NCBI RefSeq assembly: GCF_000814675.1
Contig: NZ_JWIG01000029.1
Location: forward strand, 186,001 to 250,000
DNA: 64,000 nt
DNA from: Pseudoalteromonas distincta
GTDB lineage: Bacteria; Pseudomonadota; Gammaproteobacteria; Enterobacterales; Alteromonadaceae
Direction of reading: 5' to 3'
Every line of letters begins with the position of its first letter. Position 1 is the stretch's first letter. This document shows positions 1 to 7,863 of this stretch, piece by piece. The translations under genes were made by a program, and so were the position numbers. The notes below the pieces were generated by a model that saw nothing but the letters and a program-made list of their open reading frames with translations, ran no database searches and had not been told where the DNA came from.

Positions 1-2
1 AA

Positions 3-863
3 GCAGAAGTAGACTCAACCGTTAAAGAAGCTCAGCAACACTACCCAAGCATGAGCAATGTAACCAGAAACATAAAAAATGGCTTTCAAAATGCCTACAC
101 ATTTTACTTATCTGCTTTGCTTTACCAAAGTGCTAAACAATACGACGACGCCTATATCGATTATAAAAAAGCATTGGCTATACAACCTAACAATATTTAT
201 TTACAGCAAGATGTAATGCGCCTTGCTAAAAAACAAGGGTTTGACCAAGATCTAAATGAATTTAAAAAACGCTTTGGCGATACGCCCACTATTTCTTCAT
301 CACAAGGCGAAGTAATTGTTTTATTTGAACAAGGATTAGTACCAAAACAAGATGAATTTAAACTGCGCTTGCCAATTTATTCATCACGTGGCGATGCACG
401 CTTTTACAGCTTGGCGATGCCGGTATATAAAGATAATGCCTATGTGCGCCGCCTTAACAATATAAATATAGATGCACAAAGCTTGGCGCTTAGCCCACTG
501 GTACACATTGAAGCACTTGCAGCTAAAACTTTAGAAGATCAAATACCTGCAAAAGTCGCTCGCCAAGTACTTAGACTAGTAGCTAAAGAGAAAGTGCGGG
601 CAGAACTTGCTCGCAGTGCCGGTGATGTAGGTAACATACTTGCTAATATTTATAATTTGGCGTCTGAGCAAGCTGATACACGCAGCTGGCTTACACTTCC
701 AAATCAAATAAGTGTCGCAAGGCAAAGCCTAAATACAGGTGAGCATTCTGTGCATATAGGCACACAAGCACCTATAAATTTTACCATTAGTAAGCAAGGG
801 TTAACGTTAATTTACTTAACCTCTATTAATAACTACTTTAATTACCACGTAGTTCAACTTTAG
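3..863 (+). CDS. COG3014-like TPR protein, 5' end cut by the window edge
   Basis: The reading frame is open from the first complete codon at position 3, so the true start lies to the left. The ATG at 51 is internal. The visible part is about 286 residues. It has a tetratricopeptide-like helix pair near its start (YLSALLYQSAKQYDDAYIDY, then a KALAIQPNN-type turn) and then a beta-rich stretch without known catalytic motifs. The stop is 8 bases before a YcfL-like gene and an LpoB-like gene. This matches the COG3014-YcfL-LpoB trio of Vibrio and Alteromonadales, thought to support peptidoglycan synthesis at the outer membrane. A lipoprotein signal would be expected in the missing N-terminus. The family call rests on context and the TPR; function is inferred. 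Confidence 0.75.
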   Translation, partial: AEVDSTVKEAQQHYPSMSNVTRNIKNGFQNAYTFYLSALLYQSAKQYDDAYIDYKKALAIQPNNIYLQQDVMRLAKKQGFDQDLNEFKKRFGDTPTISSSQGEVIVLFEQGLVPKQDEFKLRLPIYSSRGDARFYSLAMPVYKDNAYVRRLNNINIDAQSLALSPLVHIEALAAKTLEDQIPAKVARQVLRLVAKEKVRAELARSAGDVGNILANIYNLASEQADTRSWLTLPNQISVARQSLNTGEHSVHIGTQAPINFTISKQGLTLIYLTSINNYFNYHVVQL

Positions 864-871
864 GAGCCATC

Positions 872-1297
872 ATGAAATACATAGCGCCATTATTAGCAGC
901 CTTAATGCTCAGTGCATGTTCCAGCCAACCGGTTACATCGGGTATTTCTGTTGAACAAAATAAAAACCAGTTTAATGAGCAATTACGTGTAGATAACCCA
1001 GAGCTTGGTAAAAAGCTGGCCATTACTGATGTGAAAACACGTCAAACCAACCAGTTAACCGATGTAGTAGTGACACTTTCGAGCCAGTATAAAAAATCAC
1101 AATATTTGCAGTATCAGTTTAATTGGTTTGATAAAGACGGCTTTGTAATTAAAGGCAACCATTCACCTTGGCAAGCACTCACCTTATTTGGTTTTGCAAA
1201 AACACAATTACCGGGCTTAGCACCGAGCTCTGATGCGGTTACCTTTTCTTTAGCAGTAAGAGAAGTGTCTACCGAATCACAAGAATTTAAAGATTAA
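872..1297 (+). CDS. YcfL-like (DUF1425) lipoprotein
   Basis: A 141-residue protein with a lipoprotein signal peptide; the lipobox LSAC puts the acylated Cys at about residue 16. The mature part is a single small beta domain of the YcfL/DUF1425 type, with the motif FNWFDKDGFVI and a following SPWQ turn. The start is supported by GGAG a few bases upstream. It lies 8 bases after the TPR gene and 11 before the LpoB-like gene, so the three are probably cotranscribed. In Enterobacteria ycfL neighbours lpoB (ycfM) as well, so a periplasmic role close to peptidoglycan synthesis is likely. The biochemical function of YcfL is not established. Confidence 0.8.
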   Translation: MKYIAPLLAALMLSACSSQPVTSGISVEQNKNQFNEQLRVDNPELGKKLAITDVKTRQTNQLTDVVVTLSSQYKKSQYLQYQFNWFDKDGFVIKGNHSPWQALTLFGFAKTQLPGLAPSSDAVTFSLAVREVSTESQEFKD

Positions 1298-1308
1298 AGG
1301 AAACAACC

Positions 1309-1929
1309 ATGATCATCAGTAACAAATTTAAAACAGTATCAACTTACGCTTTAGTTGGCTTGAGCGCTTTAGTATTAAGTGGCTGTGCTAATAAAGCCGT
1401 AGTAAGTTATGGCGATGCACAAGCAGTAGAAACAACCGATATTAATTTTGGCTCTACCGATTTACAAAAAGTAGCGAGCCAAATGACCGATTCATTACTC
1501 AGCTCACCCGTTGTTGGCACAATGACCGCTAATAAACGCCCTGTAGTATTTGTTGAGCGTATTAAAAACAAAACTAGTGAGCACATTGATACTGAATCAA
1601 TCACCGATTCAATCTCAACGCAAATGCTACGCAGTGGTAAGTTCCGTTTTGTAGATATGACGCGTGTTGAATCAGTACGTGAGCAATTAACGTTTCAAAA
1701 CGAAGATGCCCTTGTTAACCCTGCAACAGCCGTTGCATTTGGTAAACAAATTGGCGCGCAATATATGTTATACGGAAATTTATCGAGCATAGTTAAATCA
1801 AATGCCGATAAATCAGACGTATACTATAAATTTACGATGCGTTTAATGGATATGGAAAGCGGCCTAGTTGAATGGGCAGACGAAACTGAAATTCGTAAAA
1901 CTAAAGAAAAATCGACATTTGGTTGGTAG
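1309..1929 (+). CDS. lpoB: LpoB-like penicillin-binding protein activator
   Basis: A 206-residue lipoprotein with lipobox LSGC (Cys at about residue 26), followed by a short linker and a compact domain of the LpoB/CsgG-like fold: DLQKVASQMTDSLL, RPVVFVERIKNKTSEHID, then GAQYMLYGNLSSI. E. coli LpoB is 213 residues and spans the periplasm from the outer membrane to stimulate PBP1b. The linker here is short, as in many non-enteric LpoB proteins. The start has a good AAGGAAA ribosome site. It is the last gene of the COG3014-YcfL-LpoB set and is followed by a hairpin. The family call is firm. Activation of a PBP1b homologue is inferred from the family. Confidence 0.85.
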   Translation: MIISNKFKTVSTYALVGLSALVLSGCANKAVVSYGDAQAVETTDINFGSTDLQKVASQMTDSLLSSPVVGTMTANKRPVVFVERIKNKTSEHIDTESITDSISTQMLRSGKFRFVDMTRVESVREQLTFQNEDALVNPATAVAFGKQIGAQYMLYGNLSSIVKSNADKSDVYYKFTMRLMDMESGLVEWADETEIRKTKEKSTFGW

Positions 1930-1935
1930 TCACTA

Positions 1936-1967
1936 AGCCTTTACGGGCTAATAAGCCCATAAAGGCT
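1936..1967 (+). other. Intercistronic hairpin after lpoB
   Basis: An inverted repeat (AGCCTTTA-CGGGCT, loop, AGCCC-ATAAAGGCT) lies between lpoB and the glycine-zipper gene. No T-run follows, so it is a poor intrinsic terminator. It could protect the 3' end of the lipoprotein message or cause partial termination. Confidence 0.5.
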
Positions 1968-1984
1968 ACCAATAGGAGATTATT

Positions 1985-2452
1985 ATGAAAGCTATAATAT
2001 TAATAATGTGTGCCCTACTTAGTGTGAGCGCGCCAACTTTTGCTCAATACGAGCGCAATAAAGCAGTCCCTGTGCAGCAAGTTTTATTTGGTGACGTAAA
2101 ATCGGTACGCAATATTACCGAACAAGAAATCATTCAAGACAAAAACAACGGTTGGAAAACCTTCGGCGGTGCATTACTCGGTGGTGTTGTAGGCAACCAG
2201 TTTGGTGGCGGTAGCGGCCGCACAGTAGCAACAATATTAGGCTCGGTAATTGGCGGCAGTGTTGCACATAATAGGCAGCAGCAAAGTCATTATCAGCAAA
2301 ATCATTTTGTAGAGTTATTAATACAAGTTGAAAACGGCGACCAGTTTATGGTTGTTCAAGATCAAGACCAATCAATGCGCTTTAGCAAAGGCGATAATGT
2401 AAGATTAGTGTACTTGAACGACAACACGGTGCGTGTAGATAAAGCGTATTAG
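1985..2452 (+). CDS. Secreted glycine-zipper protein
   Basis: A 155-residue protein with a cleavable signal peptide (about residues 1-20, ending SAPTFAQ). A glycine-zipper hairpin follows around residues 60-90 (GGALLGGVVGNQFGGGSGRT, then ILGSVIGGSVAHN). This is the SlyB/Rickettsia 17-kDa-like 2TM pattern, although the signal shows no lipobox Cys. The C-terminal part has charged beta strands. The ribosome site AGGAG is 5-6 bases upstream. It may be expressed with the lipoprotein genes, separated from them by a hairpin. Glycine-zipper proteins sit in the outer membrane or periplasm and help envelope integrity. No specific role is evident. Confidence 0.8.
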   Translation: MKAIILIMCALLSVSAPTFAQYERNKAVPVQQVLFGDVKSVRNITEQEIIQDKNNGWKTFGGALLGGVVGNQFGGGSGRTVATILGSVIGGSVAHNRQQQSHYQQNHFVELLIQVENGDQFMVVQDQDQSMRFSKGDNVRLVYLNDNTVRVDKAY

Positions 2453-2478
2453 CCAATATATTCATGACTAAAGTAAAA

Positions 2479-2507
2479 AACGAGCCAAATTTGGCTCGTT
2501 TTTTTAT
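2479..2507. terminator. Bidirectional intrinsic terminator
   Basis: A perfect stem AACGAGCCAAA/TTTGGCTCGTT with an A-run before and a T-run after lies between the ends of the convergent glycine-zipper gene and alaA. It can serve both strands. Confidence 0.85.
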
Positions 2508-2518
2508 TTCTTAAATAA

Positions 2519-3736
2519 CTATACTTGGCGATAGTCTTTAAAAAAACGCTTCATTTTTAACATCGCATCCGATAAATCATCTTTGCTTGGCAAAAATACC
2601 AATCTAAAATGATCCGGCTCGGGCCAATTAAACGCCCTGCCATGTACAAGTAATATTTTTTCGGCTTTTAGCAAATCGTACATCATCTTTTCATCATCTT
2701 TAACGTTAAAAAGTGCTGTATCTACTTTAGCAAACGCATAAAGCGCGCCTTTAGGTCTTTTACAACTAATGCCTTCAATAGCGTTTAACCCGCGCCATGC
2801 TATATCGCGCTGCTCGTATAAGCGCCCGCCTGGGTTAATTAAATTATCAATTGATTGCACGCCGCCCAACGCTTGTTGAATTGCATATTGCGCAGGTACA
2901 TTGGCACACAAACGCATAGATGAAAGTATTTCAAGACCTTTGCGTAAATCATCCATTACCGAGGTACGACCGCTTAGAACCATCCACCCCATTCTTAGCC
3001 CCGCTGCACGGTAGGTTTTTGCTAAACCATTAAAAGTAATGATTGGTACATCATCACACAGTGAGCCGATTGAAGTATGCGTTATACCATCGTATAAAAT
3101 CTTTTCGTAAATTTCATCGCTCAATAACAGTAGTTTATGTTCACGCGCTATATCAATTAATTGCATTAGCAAATCATCACTGTAAACCGCACCTGTCGGA
3201 TTATTAGGATTGATTAATACCAGCGCTTTAGTTTTAGACGTTATTTTGCTTTTTATATCTGCAATATCCGGAAACCAATCTTGCTCTTCATCACATAAAT
3301 AATGCACCGGATTACCACCCGATAATGTGACAGAAGCAGTCCAAAGTGGATAATCTGGAGCTGGAATAAGCACTTCATCGCCATTATTTAATAGCGCTTG
3401 GGTGATCATCTGAATAAGTTCGCTTACGCCATTACCAATATAGATACTATCTACATCTAAATTATGTAATCCACGTTGTTGGTAGTGCTGATAAATAGCC
3501 ACGCGGGCTGAATAGAGGCCTTTAGAGTCACAGTAACCTTGGGCTGAATATAAGTTGCGGATAATATCGCGGTGCATATCTTCTGGCATATCAAAACCAA
3601 AAGCAGCCGGATTACCTATATTCAATTTTAATACTTTTTGACCTTCGTCTTCCATTTTTTTAGCTTGTGCTAAAACCGGCCCACGAATGTCATAACATAC
3701 ACCTTCTAATTTGTGACTCTTTTTAATATCAGACAT
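2519..3736 (-). CDS. alaA: Alanine-synthesising aminotransferase AlaA
   Basis: A 405-residue class I PLP aminotransferase, the same length as E. coli AlaA (YfbQ). It makes alanine from pyruvate with glutamate. Visible family marks are the N-terminal YDIRGPVL, the nucleotide-like cofactor contacts NPNNPTGAVYSD and SDEIYEKILYD, and the Schiff-base lysine in GLAKTYRAAGLRMGW. The C-terminal FRLVFLPS carries the carboxylate-binding Arg. The start is backed by AAGAGGT just upstream. The copy A repeat element begins 14 bases before the start codon, so transcription probably passes through or starts inside that element. Confidence 0.93.
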   Translation of the reverse strand: MSDIKKSHKLEGVCYDIRGPVLAQAKKMEDEGQKVLKLNIGNPAAFGFDMPEDMHRDIIRNLYSAQGYCDSKGLYSARVAIYQHYQQRGLHNLDVDSIYIGNGVSELIQMITQALLNNGDEVLIPAPDYPLWTASVTLSGGNPVHYLCDEEQDWFPDIADIKSKITSKTKALVLINPNNPTGAVYSDDLLMQLIDIAREHKLLLLSDEIYEKILYDGITHTSIGSLCDDVPIITFNGLAKTYRAAGLRMGWMVLSGRTSVMDDLRKGLEILSSMRLCANVPAQYAIQQALGGVQSIDNLINPGGRLYEQRDIAWRGLNAIEGISCKRPKGALYAFAKVDTALFNVKDDEKMMYDLLKAEKILLVHGRAFNWPEPDHFRLVFLPSKDDLSDAMLKMKRFFKDYRQV

Positions 3737-3749
3737 TTTTACCTCTTTA

Positions 3750-4010
3750 GGGCGTATTGACTTTATGGATTAAATTTGTTCAACCTAGGGGCGATTTAAT
3801 CGCGGCGCGAGATTTGTAACCTAGTGGGCTAAGTAAAAATTGAGTAACAAAGAGAAAATAGCCCCTAGGAAGAACCCTCTGGGCAATGCGTGTTTAGATT
3901 TTATGAGTTGTTATCGCCTATTTATGTGGAAAAACCACACTGCATAGGCTCTGCCTAACCTAAAAACCAGACACTCGTTGCAAATTCAATCCCGAAAGAT
4001 CAACACGCCC
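3750..4010 (-). repeat. Dispersed structured element, copy A (261 bp)
   Basis: One of three copies (with 18199-18462 and 51742-52005). The ends are imperfect inverted repeats, GGGCGTATTGA and its counterpart TCAACACGCCC. A conserved arm contains CTAGGGGCGATTTAATCGCGG. The apical stem is GCCTAT (3916-3921) with ATAGGC (3944-3949). It occupies most of the gap upstream of alaA, and no gene is visible in it. The flanks share only TA, so target duplication is uncertain. The type could be a non-autonomous mobile element or a structured regulatory repeat. Strand is arbitrary: copies A and C are parallel and B is inverted. Confidence 0.85.
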
Positions 4011-4103
4011 TAGTGAGTCTTTAGACTAACCTAGTAAAGGCGTAAAATGCCAGTCAATTTAGGTGCTTAATACTGAAATAAATTCACGTTTCAGCTTCAA
4101 TAA

Positions 4104-4448
4104 TTAACGAGATGCTAACCATTCATTTAGCTTAGCTTGAGAGCCTGTTACTTGAGCCATTAAGCTATTAGATGCGTCGATAGCTTCAGCTAAGTTATCT
4201 AGGTTTAAATTTTGTTCAATAACACGCGATACTTCAGCAAGGCTTGAAGCTCCAAACTGCGCCGCATTCGATTTTAAGCTATGGGAGTGGCGAATAGCTG
4301 CTTCTTTATCTTTACCAATGGTTGCTAAAACTTCTGAGCCTAAACGTTCAAACTCTGAGCAGCAAAAATCAAGTGTATCAGCAAACTGCTCACCCAATAA
4401 CGATTCCATACTCTCTAATGCTGATGTATCAATATTTATTTCTGTCAT
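4104..4448 (-). CDS. HPt domain phosphotransfer protein
   Basis: A 114-residue stand-alone histidine phosphotransfer domain. The phospho-acceptor is the His at about residue 56 in the classic HSLKSNAAQFGA motif, in a four-helix bundle. Such proteins pass phosphate between a hybrid kinase receiver and a response regulator. No kinase or regulator gene lies nearby in the window, so its partners are encoded elsewhere. The gene stands alone between the repeat element and the divergent tapT-like gene. The call is secure from the motif; the pathway is unknown. Confidence 0.88.
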   Translation of the reverse strand: MTEINIDTSALESMESLLGEQFADTLDFCCSEFERLGSEVLATIGKDKEAAIRHSHSLKSNAAQFGASSLAEVSRVIEQNLNLDNLAEAIDASNSLMAQVTGSQAKLNEWLASR

Positions 4449-4585
4449 ATTTTAAGCCCTTAAAACAATCCATGTAAGTTACAGTTTAATAGTACTACTT
4501 TATATTGATGCGTAAAAAAAACCAACTTAATTACCTTATAAATGTATAATTGCGAGGATCATACTGGCAACAAAAAGTTTATTAA

Positions 4586-5182
4586 ATGGCACGCACACTT
4601 TGTAATCATTGTAACTTTTCACTAAACACCTGTATTTGCAACGCAATTACAAATATAAACAACAAAGTTACGGTTATTATTCTACAGCACCCGAGTGAAG
4701 AAAAAATAGCAAAAAATACCGCTAAACTACTCAATTTATGCCTAACTGATTGCCAAATAATCAAAGGCGAAAATAATGATGACTTTTCCATACTAAAAAC
4801 ACTGCCAGTAAGCTCAACTGTTTTACTCTACCCTAACGAACACGCTATAAATTTAGACGATAGCGCTGAGCAGCTAAGTGTAAAAAACATCACCCATTTA
4901 ATCGTGGTTGATGGTACATGGAAAAAAGCCTACAAAATTTTGCAGCTCACCACATTACTAAATCAATTTAAAACGGTCAGTTTTAAACAGCTACCTAAAA
5001 ATCGTTATGCTATTCGTAAAGCCCCTCGGGCCGACAGCCTATCCACACTTGAGGCTGTAGCGCATAGTTTGTTTTTAATAGAGCAGCTAAATCCCGCACC
5101 ACTTTATAATACGCTTAATGAATTAATACAAAAACAAACCCAACACATGCCTGAGCACGTAAAAGCACGTTACTTAGATTAA
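4586..5182 (+). CDS. tapT: DTW-domain tRNA-uridine aminocarboxypropyltransferase
   Basis: A 198-residue protein of the DTW family (E. coli YfiP/TapT), which adds the 3-amino-3-carboxypropyl group of SAM to uridine 47 of tRNAs. The signature Asp-x-Thr-Trp appears as DGTW at about residues 109-112. It is followed by the conserved RKAPRADSLSTLEA block. An N-terminal cysteine set (C6, C9, C16, C18) suggests a zinc site, as in bacterial members. The start is the first ATG. The next gene begins 13 bases downstream, so they likely share a message. The family call is strong; the exact uridine position follows from the family. Confidence 0.85.
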   Translation: MARTLCNHCNFSLNTCICNAITNINNKVTVIILQHPSEEKIAKNTAKLLNLCLTDCQIIKGENNDDFSILKTLPVSSTVLLYPNEHAINLDDSAEQLSVKNITHLIVVDGTWKKAYKILQLTTLLNQFKTVSFKQLPKNRYAIRKAPRADSLSTLEAVAHSLFLIEQLNPAPLYNTLNELIQKQTQHMPEHVKARYLD

Positions 5183-5194
5183 ATCCGTTACTAT

Positions 5195-5992
5195 ATGAAA
5201 CTTGCAATGCGTAACTACCATAACAGACTAAAACGTGGCTTTACTCGCCAAGGACCCGACTATCGCTTTGACGACCAAGTCGACTTTAGCGATATAAGAG
5301 ATACCTTCGGCTTTAGGTCAATGGTCGTTGGTAAATGGGTAACTAAAGAAGAGCGCTACATTAGCGCTAATTTAATTTACGATGCACTGGCGGATCTTGC
5401 GCAAATACTGCATTTACCGCCCAAAGCTATTGGCCTGCGCGGCAAGCTTAACTTTGCATTTGGTCATGGTGGTCAAAAAGGTGTGCAAGCGCATTATAAT
5501 GCAGCCTCTCAAACACTTGCTCTTGCAAAAAATGCAGGCGGTGGTGCACTTGCTCACGAATGGTTCCATGCGTTTGATCATCATATAAGCGAGCATTTAT
5601 TTGCAGCAAAACCCCGCTTTGGCTTTGCATCAAAATTGTGGCTTTCAAACACGCCTAATTTATCGCATCCACTTAATAATGCGTTGAACAGTTTTTATAA
5701 ACATGTATTTTTAGATGAAGATGGTATTGATGCAAATAACTTTGTACAAACATGCATAGAACACGATAAAGCACAAAACATGAATTACATGAGCATGCCA
5801 GAGGAACTTGCAGCACGTTGTTTTGAAGCATGTATTGAGCAGCATTCAAATATAAAAAATAGCTTTTTGGTGGGAGGCTTACAAAATAGTAATTTAATAT
5901 ACCCAAACGCTGAGCATATTAATAAAGCAAATGAAGCACTTAACCAGTATTTTGAACTACTGGGTTACGCGCTTCATAAAATGGACGGGTAA
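5195..5992 (+). CDS. CLCA_X-like protein with HExxH zincin motif
   Basis: A 265-residue protein that I recognise as the type annotated as the CLCA_X family in Pseudoalteromonas and relatives. The central block is GGGALAHEWFHAFDHHI, a zinc-metallopeptidase-like HExxH with an extra downstream His pair. A preceding GKLNFAFGHGGQKGVQAHYN segment resembles domains found in large polyvalent proteins of mobile elements. No signal peptide is seen, so it is probably cytoplasmic. It follows tapT by 13 bases and is convergent with dcd. Proteolytic activity is inferred only from the motif. The true substrate is unknown. Confidence 0.7.
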   Translation: MKLAMRNYHNRLKRGFTRQGPDYRFDDQVDFSDIRDTFGFRSMVVGKWVTKEERYISANLIYDALADLAQILHLPPKAIGLRGKLNFAFGHGGQKGVQAHYNAASQTLALAKNAGGGALAHEWFHAFDHHISEHLFAAKPRFGFASKLWLSNTPNLSHPLNNALNSFYKHVFLDEDGIDANNFVQTCIEHDKAQNMNYMSMPEELAARCFEACIEQHSNIKNSFLVGGLQNSNLIYPNAEHINKANEALNQYFELLGYALHKMDG

Positions 5993-6008
5993 TGCCTATA
6001 TTTGGTGA

Positions 6009-6593
6009 TTATTTATCGTCACTAATTCGACTTGCTACTGCGCTGCTTTGATCTTTATATTTTGCATCTTTACGAATATTGTATGGGTTTTCACACGGGC
6101 CCGATAACATTTCAAAGCTCATAGCACCAATTTTCATCAGCGGGCGTAGTGCCAGTGGTAATTTACCTGAGTTGTAAAACTCTAAAACAATATTACCGCT
6201 CCAGCCTGGGTCTATTCGGTGCGCGGTTACATGCACCATTAACCCCAAACGCGCAAGCGATGAGCGTCCATCTAACCAACCTACTATATCTGCTGGCAAA
6301 GTGACTTTTTCATGGGTAATAGCTAGTGCAAGTTCACCTGGGTGTAAAAAGAATGCTTCACCTTCATCAAGCACTATTTCTTCACTCATGATCGATTCCA
6401 TGGCCTTATTTAACTGATCTTTTGGACCACTTAAATCGACGTATGCCGCGTTATGCGCATTAAAAGTTCTAAATTTATTTCCCAAGCGTAAATCGGCAGT
6501 CACGCCTGAAATCATCTCGCTCGTTGGTGCAGGCTCAATAACAATGCGGCCATCGCTTAAGTATTCTTTAATATGTGTGTCTGAAAGTCTCAT
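6009..6593 (-). CDS. dcd: dCTP deaminase
   Basis: A 194-residue protein (E. coli 193). It deaminates dCTP to dUTP, the main source of dUMP for thymidylate in Gram-negative bacteria. It has the conserved start [12 protein letters not shown], the substrate-pocket [26 protein letters not shown] and the catalytic Glu in NIVLEFYNS. The gene lies 6 bases downstream of mrp/apbC on the same strand, as in E. coli relatives, so the two are probably cotranscribed. Confidence 0.95.
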   Translation of the reverse strand: MRLSDTHIKEYLSDGRIVIEPAPTSEMISGVTADLRLGNKFRTFNAHNAAYVDLSGPKDQLNKAMESIMSEEIVLDEGEAFFLHPGELALAITHEKVTLPADIVGWLDGRSSLARLGLMVHVTAHRIDPGWSGNIVLEFYNSGKLPLALRPLMKIGAMSFEMLSGPCENPYNIRKDAKYKDQSSAVASRISDDK

Positions 6594-6599
6594 TATTTA

Positions 6600-7676
6600 T
6601 TAATCTTCCGTAATCACAATTTCAATTGCATTGTGATGCTGTTGATAATAAAGCGTGCTGGCTATTAGCCTTGCTGCTGCGCTGTATGTTTTGCTTATTG
6701 CTGCATCGTTATCGCTTGCAATAAGTTTACCTTGCTCAGAATACTCGCGTATATCTATTGCAAGTGGAATATGGCTAAGTACAGGCACGCCGTGCTTATG
6801 CGCCAGTTTTTGTGCACCGTCTTTACCAAATACGTGGTTAGCTTCACCACAGTGAGTGCAAATGTAGTGGCTCATATTTTCTATTAAGCCAAGCACCGGT
6901 ACGTTTACTTTATTAAACATAGCAATGCCTTTTTGCGCATCGGCTAGCGCTAAATCTTGCGGTGTAGTGACAATAACAGTGCCGCTAGCGGGTACTTTTT
7001 GGCTCATTGTAAGCTGAATATCACCGGTGCCCGGTGGCATATCAACAATTAAGTAGTCAAGCTCGCCCCAATCGGTTTCGTTAAGTAACTGGCTCAGCGC
7101 ACCTGACGCCATTGGTCCACGCCATACCGTGGCATCATCGCTTGGAACTAAAAAGCCAATTGACTGCGCTTTAATGCCATTTGCATCAAAAGGCTGTAGC
7201 TGTTTGTTATCTTTAGTGACGGGCTCTGCGCCCACTAATCCTAAAAGCATTGGGATAGATGGGCCATAAATGTCAGCATCTAAAATACCCACCTTTGCGC
7301 CTTCATTTTTAAGCGCGCCTGCCAAGTTAACAGCAGTAGTCGACTTACCTACCCCACCTTTGCCTGAGGCAATAAGTACAATATGTTTAATCGCTTTAAA
7401 CTTAGCCGCCTCTTTAATGATAACCTTGGCGCTAATTGTTACAGGCACATTTAAGCTTTCACTTACGTGTTGCTCAACTAAAGGCATTTCTGATTGCCCA
7501 GCAAATGGTAGGGTTAATTTAATGTGTAGTGATTTATCGTCATTTTGAGTAATAGTATTAATGAAGCTTTCGTCAATACCGACGGCAAAAGCCGCACTAC
7601 GATATGCCGCTAAGGCAGTAATAATCGGTTGTTTTTGCACCGATTTAGAAGAGAATAGTTTCGACAGTCCAAACAT
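6600..7676 (-). CDS. apbC: Mrp/ApbC iron-sulfur cluster carrier ATPase
   Basis: A 358-residue P-loop ATPase of the Mrp/NBP35 family that binds and delivers Fe-S clusters. It has a short N-terminal DUF59-like domain (about residues 15-90), then the deviant Walker A ASGKGGVGKSTTAVNL and the switch motif IVDMPPGTGD. The bridging-cluster cysteine pair is CTHC. It is divergent from metG, the same arrangement as in E. coli, and is followed closely by dcd. Confidence 0.94.
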   Translation of the reverse strand: MFGLSKLFSSKSVQKQPIITALAAYRSAAFAVGIDESFINTITQNDDKSLHIKLTLPFAGQSEMPLVEQHVSESLNVPVTISAKVIIKEAAKFKAIKHIVLIASGKGGVGKSTTAVNLAGALKNEGAKVGILDADIYGPSIPMLLGLVGAEPVTKDNKQLQPFDANGIKAQSIGFLVPSDDATVWRGPMASGALSQLLNETDWGELDYLIVDMPPGTGDIQLTMSQKVPASGTVIVTTPQDLALADAQKGIAMFNKVNVPVLGLIENMSHYICTHCGEANHVFGKDGAQKLAHKHGVPVLSHIPLAIDIREYSEQGKLIASDNDAAISKTYSAAARLIASTLYYQQHHNAIEIVITED

Positions 7677-7760
7677 AGCAATTAAATAGCGTTTCTTTGA
7701 TGAAAAGTGCCACGGAATTATGTAACATTCAGGGCATTAACACCAGTCAATTAATAAAAA

Positions 7761-7799
7761 TCCATAAGCTGTGTGCACTCTAAGCAAATAGCTTATGGA
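7761..7799 (+). promoter_or_regulatory. Perfect 10-bp inverted repeat upstream of metG
   Basis: TCCATAAGCT and AGCTTATGGA are separated by 19 bases and lie about 65 bases before the metG start. A TATAAT-like -10 box follows at 7824-7829. It may be an operator or the stem of a leader structure. No T-run follows, so it is not a terminator. Confidence 0.45.
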
Positions 7800-7863
7800 T
7801 AAATTAATGATAATTGTCGTTTGTATAATAAAAACGGCGTTTTATCCTCAATTCGGAATGATT

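Noticed and set aside
3740..4020. Target-site duplications flanking the dispersed element
   Set aside because: Only a TA match flanks copy A, and the other copies show none, so I do not claim transposition.
7795..7863. Upstream ATG extension of metG
   Set aside because: It lies in the promoter/inverted repeat region, has no ribosome site, and would add residues before the conserved N-terminus.
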